Assembly (NCBI GenBank): GCA_963989385.1
Contig: OZ022514.1
Coordinates: forward strand, 24,965,222-25,029,221
Origin: Ctena decussata
Taxonomy: Eukaryota > Mollusca > Bivalvia > Lucinida > Lucinidae
DNA length: 64,000 nt
Direction of reading: 5' to 3'
The notes under the pieces were generated by a model. It made no database searches and was not told where the DNA came from. It saw nothing but the letters and a program-made list of their open reading frames with translations. This document shows, piece by piece, positions 56,730 through 64,000 of the stretch. Numbering within the stretch: the stretch's first letter is position 1; each line of letters begins with the position of its first letter. Made by a program: the position numbers and the translations under genes.

Positions 56730-58320
56730 ACAACCTTAAATCAACCTTGATTCAACGTCATGAAGTTGGATCAAGTTCGATTCAACGTTGATTCACCGTT
56801 GTGTGCCTGCTGGCTGTGTGCAATGAAACCCCATTTACAGTTGAAAAGATTTCCGCCTCCATCCATCCTCTAACCGCCAGATCAGCAGGCAGGCGCTTAA
56901 CATTCCAAGCTACCGAGGCTCCTAGTTGCCGACTGAGTGTGTGTGTGTGCGCACGCGTGCACGTCTCTCTCTCTCTCTCTCTGTCTGTCTCTCTCTCTCT
57001 CTCTCTGCACGTCTCTCCTCCCTCTTGTTCTCTATCTGTGTGTGTATATGTGTATAAAGAATTTGATATTTGAAGAATACGGTACTCAGTCCCCAGCAGG
57101 CACACACGGTTGAATCAACCTTGATTCAACATCATGATGTTGAATCAAGGTTGATGGTGTTGAATCAATGTCGATTCAAGGTTGATTGTGTGCCCTGTGG
57201 GTCGCTATTAACCATCTGTAATTCGCCAAAATTTTTGAACTTGTTGACATCGGACACCACTGTAGACTTGATCAGACTGCCCCTACTCAGCAGTCTAATC
57301 TTGTTCTACAGGGTTTTATGAAATTCTGTCAAAATGCTTTGGATCAGCAGCGACCCACTGGGAACACGACGTTGGATAAACATTGAATCAAGTTCGATTC
57401 AACGTTGATTCACCGTTGTGTGCCTGCTGGGTGTGTGCAACGAAACCCCATTTACAGCTGAAAAGATTTCCGCCTCCATCCATCCTCTAACCGCCAGTTC
57501 AGCAGGCAGGCGCTTAACATTCCAAGCTACCGAGGCTCCTAATTGCCGACTGAGTGTGTGTGTGTGTGCGCGCGCGTGCACGTCTCTCTCTCTCTGCAAG
57601 TCTCTCCTCCCTCTCGTTCTCTGTGTGTGCGTATGTGTTAAGAATTTGATTTTTGAAGAATACGGTACCCAGTCCCCGGCAGGCACACACGGTTGAATCA
57701 ACCTTGATTCAACATCATGATATTGAATCAAGGTTGATGATGTTGAATCAAGGTTGATTCAACCTTGTGTGCCCAGTGGGTCGCTATTAACCATTTGTAA
57801 TTCGCCAAAATTTTTGAACTTGTTGACATCGGACACCAATGTAGACGCTGATCAGACTGCTCCTTCTGAGCAGGTTGGTTGATTTGATGCTTAACGTCCA
57901 CGGTAAACAACTAAGGTCATGTCGGGACGGTCAGTTAACCTAACCACACTATTCCTGGGCAGGCTTAGACCTCCTAAGCGGTTAACCAGTACTAAGTGCA
58001 CATACTTTCGCCAGTAACTGACAACTGCCCTTCTTGAATCAGCGGAAGGAGAAGCGAAAGTATGTGGCCAGACCGGGATTCGAACCCAGGACCTCTGACT
58101 TACGAGTCAGGTGCCCTACCGATTGCGCTACCCGGCCCGGCCCTTCTGAGCAGTCTAATCTTGTTCTACAGGGTTTTATGAAATTCTGTCAAAATGCTTT
58201 GGATCAGCAGCGACCCACTGGGAACACGACGTTGGATAAACATTGATTCAACATTGATTTAACGTTATGACGTTGAATCAACGTTGATTCTGTGTTGATT
58301 CAATGTTGTGTGTCTCCTAG
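56730..58320. repeat. Two-unit tandem duplication with GATTCAACGTTGATTCA minisatellites
   Basis: Unit 1 is about 56730-57380 and unit 2 about 57381-58320. Landmarks in order: GTTGTGTGCCTGCTGG, GAAACCCCATTTACAG, a GT/CT microsatellite, GCAGGCACACACGGTTGAAT, ATTCGCCAAAATTTTTGAAC, CAGTCTAATCTTGTTCTACA. The edges carry palindromic TTGAATCAACGTTGATTCAA-like motifs. Unit 2 contains a SINE. Non-coding. Confidence 0.8.
57874..58141 (-). mobile_element. tRNA-derived SINE, copy 2
   Basis: Flanked by 12-bp duplications CCTTCTGAGCAG (57862-57873 and 58142-58153). The minus-strand tRNA-like head, GGGCCGGGTAGCGCAATCGG onward, has a B box GGTTCGAATCCCGG and a TCGTAAG anticodon-loop-like stretch, closest in appearance to a Thr-type tRNA but one base short in the stem. 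The empty site is visible in unit 1 of the tandem duplication near 57280-57295. Confidence 0.9.
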
Positions 58321-58784
58321 GCAATTTAACGAATACTGTCATCCTGACGAAATTGTGAGCACGATAATGGAGTCTGTCAAAAGCAATCATCAAAACGATT
58401 TCCTGATGCCATCTTTGTCGGTCTGACTCTCTCGGTCGAAATATGTCAATATATTCCCACATCTCTCTTATCTGTGATATCTCAAGTCTTACAAAATCAA
58501 TTTTAATGTCGAAAAGTGCAGTTAGCCTGTACCGTTTGAAGTACTTTGAAGCAAATGCCATCAATTTATGGAGTGAAGTGAGTTTGTTGGGTAGCTTCAA
58601 ATTATATATATATATATATATAATAGAAGCATCGCAAATGACTGCGTGCTACCCCGCCATTGCAAACCTTTTTTACACACCGATTTTTCCATCGCCCGAC
58701 TGCATCCACCCCTGTTCTAACAGAGAGAACCCATATCAGCTGCATGTCCGCGAAGTCTGATTATTGTATTCTATTTTTGCTTAA
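58321..58784. other. Non-coding; AT microsatellite
   Basis: A TA dinucleotide run at 58603-58622. Frames across it are fortuitous. Confidence 0.4.
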
Positions 58785-59322
58785 AGGTAGGTTCCTGTAC
58801 TAGCGATAACAATTATGTCCACAAAATAATTTCGTCTTTTTCTGAGCAGTATTGAATTCTCTTATTTTTCTGAATTTGTTGCTACTGAGAAACTCGTCAG
58901 ATGTTGAAGAAAATAATCGTTTTTCCTTTTGGTTTATTTTCTGTCGTTGGAATTCCAGTTCTAAAAATAACTATGTTTATTATGTCTATAAGTGCGCGAT
59001 TTCTGATGCCCTTCTCCAAAGGTCAATTTTCCCTTGTCGTGAGATCTCCTAGAGGTTCTGGCATGGTGGATGGGTTAAAACTATCCCAAAATGCAGTGCA
59101 GCATGACCTCAGCTGCGTTATCTATTTTTGGCGCGAACTAAAAATAGCGCTAACTGGTGTGCGAAGCAGAGTTAGGAAATCCCTTGCAAAACAACTTTAT
59201 AATATTTTTTTGATTTACACTTTTTAGTGAAACTTATTCATTCCCTTTTATAAGTGCTTTCCAACAACTTGGATGGAAGATCATCAAAATTATGATGCAT
59301 TCCAAAGTACAGGAACCTACCT
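58785..59322. mobile_element. 538-bp MITE flanked by TTAA
   Basis: TTAA at 58781-58784 precedes AGGTAGGTTCCTGTACT, and its exact reverse complement AGTACAGGAACCTACCT ends at 59322, followed by TTAA. The 17-bp inverted ends are perfect. TTAA duplications are typical of piggyBac-type mobilisation, but the terminal bases are not the common piggyBac ones. The interior has no transposase; its short frames have no domains. Confidence 0.8.
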
Positions 59323-59326
59323 TTAA

Positions 59327-60290
59327 TCAGTCTATGAAACCTAAGAAGTACGAATATTGAAAACTGAAGACTGTCAGCAATTTGCTCATATTCGCAGGCT
59401 TATCTGGGTACTCAACTAACTCACATAGCTTAAGTTCTCTTTTTTGCGGTCTCGCATCTCGTTACGTTTACAAGGGCGCACCTAGTGGAAATACACGATA
59501 TGCACAAAAAGGGTTTCCACATTGCTTTAGTGGAAAAATGGGGTTTAGCCCCTTCCTTAAGGGCCAGTTGGCAGTTTGTGATTAAAATAATTGCCCAATT
59601 TACCGCATTTTAGAACGAAAATATGCTGAGCGTGTTGAAATTTTGTCAATTTGACAAATTTTCAATACGCATCTGCGTATTTGCGTACAGGTAGCTACGC
59701 CTTCTGGCTCAAATGGTTCTCCAGATATATTGTTAAGTTCTTGTAGCAAAATGAATAAGTCTGAAAGTCTCAAAACGGGGAACTAACTTCCTCAGCTTTA
59801 TCAATTTTTTTTCTCATATCAAGGGCTATCGATATACAACAAATCAGTTTCCTAGGTCAAGCACTTCAGAAGTTGGATAAATGCCAAATTCAAACAAGGG
59901 GCATAACTTTATTATTCTTGGACGCGCATGCGCAAGAATTAACTTTGTATTACTCAGAAAAGTCAATATTTCGTAGACTTTACGTTAGAATAACTGGCAA
60001 CCAGCTGCCAGTCCATCGTTATATTTAAAGGAATTACCAGGCAGAGTAGAATAGAACAGGTGTTGTTTTGGTCAATTGCCTTCAACGCTATAAAGATATT
60101 TTCGAGCGCGGCAAGTAAACATAACACTACCATATTGTAATTTCAAACAATGTTTTACAAGCAAACGCCCGTAAAATAACGGGAAATTGATTGGCAGCTG
60201 GTTTCCAGTTGTGCTACCATAAAATCACCGTACTATCATTAATTTCGCCCATTGACTTAGGCCTGCATGCAAACTTATAAAGATTTCAGT
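59327..60290. other. Non-coding, possible intron or intergenic DNA
   Basis: No repeat structure or domain seen. A short direct/inverted pair, GGCAGCTGGTTTCCAGTTGT and AACTGGCAACCAGCTGCCAG, lies at 60191 and 59990. If the exon at 60297-60494 is real, this is its downstream intron. Confidence 0.35.
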
Positions 60291-60296
60291 ACTTAC

Positions 60297-60494
60297 CGTA
60301 TGATGCCCATCCCAAATCTGTTGACGCCTCCTGTCTCAGTCTTTAAGGCAAGCAGACTCAAACAGCTCCTGCATACTTTCACCATACCTTCACCACCATC
60401 TTTTCCCGTGACACGTCCCAGTTGTTGACTGGGGTATCCAAATGCATTTTCAAGGTGGCCAGTTTTGGGAAACCTCTTAGGTTCTTGCCTCTTT
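60297..60494 (-). CDS. Candidate internal exon of an unidentified host gene
   Basis: On the minus strand a pyrimidine-rich acceptor (CCTATTTTTTGTTTCAG) ends at 60495 and a strong donor (CGGTAAGT) begins at 60296. The exon is 198 nt, a multiple of three, and one frame is open throughout while the other two have stops. Phase is 2 at both ends. The 65 complete codons include KRFPKTGHLENAFGYP, then QQLGRVTGKDGGEGMVK and VCRSCLSLLALKTETGG. I do not recognise the family. No neighbouring exon was found in the window, so a chance match to splice signals remains possible. Confidence 0.35.
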
Positions 60495-60635
60495 CTGAAA
60501 CAAAAAATAGGGCCATTTTCATTGTGTTCAAACATCACTAATCATTAGTTCCAGTCCCACCTAAAACAACCAAATCAAGCTTGTATTTTATAATTCTCAC
60601 ATGAGATACCTTCAAATCAGGATTTTGTTGTTAGG

Positions 60636-63460
60636 GCCCCGCCAGACGAAGTCGGCGGAGGCCCTATAGTAATCACCTTGTCCGTCCGTCTGTCTGTCTG
60701 TCTGTCCGTCCGTCCGTCCGTCCGTCAGCTTTTTCGTGTCCGGGCCATAACTCGGAAACGGTTTGAGATATTTTCTCGAAACTTTGTAAAAATATTATGC
60801 CCCTTTGTAATTTTTAGTATGGAAATCGTGTCCGGTCTGTAACTTTGAAACCGTTTGAGATATTTTCTCGAAGCTTGGTACAGCTATTAGGCATCAAGGG
60901 CCCCGCCAGATGAAGTCGGCGGAGGCCCTATAGTAATCACCTTGTCCGTCCGTCAGTCTGTCTGTCCGTCCGTCTGTCCGTCCGTCAGCTTTTTCGTGTC
61001 CGGGCCATAACTCGGAAACGGTTTGAGGTATTTTCTCGAAACTTTGTACAAATATAAAACATCATCAGACGATTTGTAGAGAACAAAATCCATAACTCCA
61101 CCTACATTTTTTACGGAAATATACTCCTTTGTTGTCCGTCCTTCAGTTTTTCGTGTCCGGGCCATAACTCTGAAACGGTTTGAGATATTTTCTCGAGACT
61201 TTGTACAAATATAAACCATCATCAGACGATGTGCAGAGAACAAGAACCATAACTCCACCTACATTTTTACGGAATTATGCCCCTTTGTAATTTTTAGTAT
61301 GGAAATCGTGTCCGGTCTGTAACTTGGAAACCGTTTGAGATATTTTCTCGAAACTTGGTACAGCTATAAAGCATCATCAGACGATGTGCAGAGGACAAAA
61401 ACCATAACTCCATCTACATTTTTTACGGAATTATGCCCCTTTGTAATTTTTAGTATGGAAATCGTGTCCGGTCTGTAACTTTGAAACCGTTTGAGATATT
61501 TTCTCAAAACTTGGTACAGCTATAAAGCATCATCAGACGATGTGCAGAGGACAAGAACCATAACTGCATCTACATTTTTTATGGAATTATGCCCCTTTGT
61601 AATTTTTAGTATGGAAATTGTGTCCAGTCCGTAACTTTGAAACCGTTTGAGATATTTTCTTGAAAGTTGGTACAGCTATAAAGCATCATCAGACGGTGTG
61701 CAGAGGACAAGAACTTTAACCTCATCTACATTTTTTACAGAATTATGCCCCTTTGTAATTTTTAGTATGAAAATCGTGTCCTTTCTGAAACTCTGAAACC
61801 GTTTGAGATATTTTCTCGAAACTTGGTACAGCTATAAAGCATCATCAGACGATGTGCAGAGGACAAGAACCATAACTCCACCTACATGTTTACGGAATAA
61901 TGCCCCTTTGTAATTTTTAGTATGGAAATCGTGTCCGGTCTGTAACTTTAAAACCGTTTGAGATATTTTCTCGAAACTTGGTACAGCTATAAAGCATCAT
62001 CAGACGATGTGCAGAGGACACAAACCATAACTCCATCTACATTTTTTTTGGAATTATGCCCCTTTGTAATTTTTAGTATGGAAATCGTGTCCGGTCCGTA
62101 ACTTTGAAACCGTTTGAGATATTTTCTTGAAAGTTGGTACAGCTATCACGGCTATAAAGCATCATCAGACGGTGTGCAGAGGACAAGAACTTTAACCCCA
62201 TCTACATTTTTTACAGAATTATGCCCCTTTGTAATTTATGTCTGGAAATCGTGTCCTGTCTGTAACTCTGAAACCGTCTGAGAAATTTACTCGAAACTTG
62301 GTACAGTTATAAATCAGTATCAGACAATGTGCAGAGAACAAGAACCATAGCTTCACATACATTTTTTACGGAATTATGCCCTTTTATTATTTTAAGTACA
62401 GAAATTGTGTCCGAGCCGTAACTCTGAAACTGTTTGAGATATTTTCTCGAAACTTGGTATAGATAGCATCATCAAAGCATCATCAAACGATGTGCAGAGA
62501 ATAAGAACCATAACTCCACCCACATTTTTACAGAATTAAGCCCCCTTGTAATTTAAGTATGATAATGTGTCAGGTCTGTAACTCTGAAACCGTTTGAGAT
62601 ATTTTCTAGAAACTTGGTACAGATATAAAGCATCATCAGACGATGTGCAGAGAATAAGGACCATAGCTCCATCTACATTTTTAATGGAATTATGCCCCTT
62701 TGTAAATTTAAATTTCGAAATTGTGTATGCTCTATAACTCTGAAACCGTTTAAGATATTTTCACGAAACTTAATACAAGTATAGAGCATCATCAGACGAT
62801 GTGCAGAGAAAGAGAACTGTTACACAGTAACTCCACCTACATTTTCTATGGAATTCTGCCCTGTACTTTTTAGTATGGGAATCTTGTTGGCTTTATAACT
62901 TTAAAACTCACAAAGATATGTTCATGAATACTTTGCGCAAATATAAAGCATTATCAGATGGTGTGCAAAGAATAAGAATCATAACTCCATCAACATTTTT
63001 ACAGAGTTATACCCCGTTGTAATTTTCTATATGGAAATCATGTCGGCTCTATAACCTTAAAACTGTTGAATATACTTTCACAAAACTTGTTACGAATATG
63101 AAACATCATCAGACAATATGCAGAGGACAGGAACTATAACTCAGCCTATATTGTTTTACAGAACTTTGCCCCTTTGTAATTTTGTGTATGGAAATTGTGT
63201 CCATCCACTTTGTAGCTTTAAAACAGCAAAATATATTTTCACAGAAGTTGTTACAAATATAAAGCATATCAGATAATCTGCAGAGAATAAGAATTGTAAC
63301 TCCATCTACATTTTTAACAGAATTATGCTCTTAGTAATTTTTAGTGTAGAAACTGTAGCCAGTCTATAACTTTAACACTGAAAGGTTTCATTGTTATTTC
63401 CAGTTGGTGACATATGACTTAATGCCATTAATAGTCCCATATAAAGGCGGGGCGGGGCCC
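60636..63460. repeat. Dispersed repeat with about 17 tandem units of about 157 bp
   Basis: The head GGGCCCCGCCAGACGAAGTC with a TCCG/TCTG microsatellite occurs twice (60636 and 60900). Then units marked by AAACCGTTTGAGATATTTTC, AGCATCATCAGACGATGTGC and TTATGCCCCTTTGTAATTTT run to about 63370, increasingly diverged. The end GGCGGGGCGGGGCCCTATTA (about 63446) is the inverted counterpart of the head. Non-coding. Confidence 0.85.
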
Positions 63461-63720
63461 TATTAGTTAACATGTTTCTAGTTTTCTTAGGAACTACTTT
63501 ACACGTACCAAAACAATGTAACGTCAATGGTGGTACGCCACCTATTTATTTCACTTAAACTGGCCAGACTGCCCAGTGTTACATTATAGAAAAGAGTACC
63601 TTAATTGGAAGTTAGAAACCAAGTTTCACTGAAATCAGTCTGTGGTGTCAGAAGAAATACAGGGCCGTCGTCGGCTTTTTAAAAGTGGTACGGCATTGGA
63701 ACGCCCCGAGTGCCGAAGGC
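63461..63720. other. Non-coding, no feature seen
   Basis: Nothing recognised before the poly-G tract. Confidence 0.35.
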
Positions 63721-63757
63721 ACGATGGTGTGTGTGTGGGGGGGGGGGGGGGGGGGAA
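63721..63757 (+). repeat. GT run followed by poly-G
   Basis: GTGTGTGTG leads into about 20 G residues, then GAAGAGCACGAGAGG. Open frames on both strands here are low-complexity. Confidence 0.7.
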
Positions 63758-63811
63758 GAGCACGAGAGGCTTATCCCCCCTCTCGAAAGTGGGGTTCGGG
63801 AGACCTCCCCC

Positions 63812-64000
63812 GAGAAAATTTTCGAATTCAGGGCGACTCTAGAAGCGATTTTAATGCATTTTGAGACCAATTCCGCTTGTGAAACTCAATTGATATTATG
63901 AGTATTTACTTCCCATGTGAGAAAATATTTGAATTCAGGACGTCTCTAGAAGCGATTTTAATGCAATCTGAGACCATTTTGCTTGTGAAACTGAATTTAT
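63812..64000. repeat. Tandem duplication cut by the window end
   Basis: GAATTCAGG followed by CTCTAGAAGCGATTTTAATG and GCTTGTGAAACT occurs at 63822-63890 and 63929-63993, a spacing of about 107 bp. More units may follow outside the window. Confidence 0.75.

Noticed and set aside
56782..57731. Arg/Glu/Thr-rich frames across GT/CT microsatellites
   Set aside because: Low-complexity translation of simple repeats, duplicated with the tandem units.
57874..58141. Functional tRNA-Thr gene
   Set aside because: The tRNA-like head lacks a base in the anticodon arm, continues into a SINE body, and is flanked by target duplications.
58034..58246. Open frame containing ARPGFEPRTSDLRVRCPTD
   Set aside because: This is a translation of the tRNA-like head of the SINE (B box region), a known artefact, not a protein.

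Overview
The window looks like intergenic, repeat-dense DNA from a metazoan, most likely a bivalve mollusc. This is inferred from AT-rich non-coding DNA, very long tandem arrays, a tRNA-derived SINE with target-site duplications, and the co-occurrence of BEL/Pao, L1/Tx1-type LINE, Helentron and DIRS-like relics. There is no operon, CRISPR array or prokaryotic gene organisation. I found no intact protein-coding host gene. The only candidate host coding piece is one possible 198-nt exon on the minus strand at 60297-60494. Almost everything else can be read as mobile elements, their relics, or tandem repeats.

Layout. 1-3181: a satellite array (units of about 880 bp, the third expanded to about 1.4 kb) built from smaller hairpin-forming sub-repeats. 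3205-4666: a decayed DIRS-like tyrosine-recombinase retroelement (RNase H, then recombinase), broken by a 236-bp MITE and by a second palindromic insertion. 4678-8612: about five copies of a 778-bp satellite carrying near-perfect short palindromes. 8613-9866: the 3' part of a Helentron (helicase plus endonuclease-like domain) with a downstream stem-loop.

8860-39066 is the dominant structure: a giant inverted repeat. Left arm 8860-17701 is repeated in reverse complement at 26946-39066, around a spacer of about 9.2 kb. Both arms carry the same succession: Helentron fragment, a mariner-like terminal-inverted-repeat (TIR) element, a 3.7-kb TIR element and a 2-kb TIR element. They differ by several discrete indels that act as natural presence/absence tests of transposon insertions. 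The spacer holds a tRNA-like dimer and a degenerate L1/Tx1-type LINE on the minus strand (21402-26067).

39068-44460: a third partial copy of the 2-kb element and another 3.7-kb TIR element without a recognisable transposase. 45400-53690: a tandem repeat interrupted by a nearly full-length but frameshifted BEL/Pao LTR retrotransposon (LTRs 46850-46982 and 53400-53532, gag, protease, RT, RNase H, integrase). A LINE fragment sits beside its 5' LTR and a SINE has inserted into its integrase. 54060-58320: CT-rich minisatellites, a poly-G bearing repeat, and a two-unit tandem duplication of which one copy carries a second SINE and the other preserves the empty site. 58785-59322: a MITE flanked by TTAA. 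60636-63460: a long array of about 157-bp repeats. 63720-64000: a poly-G tract and a short tandem duplication.

No two genes here form a pathway. The proteins recognised are parts of selfish elements: reverse transcription and integration (BEL/Pao), target-primed reverse transcription (LINEs), recombinase-mediated insertion (DIRS-like) and rolling-circle transposition (Helentron). All show stops, frameshifts or lost motif residues and are probably inactive.
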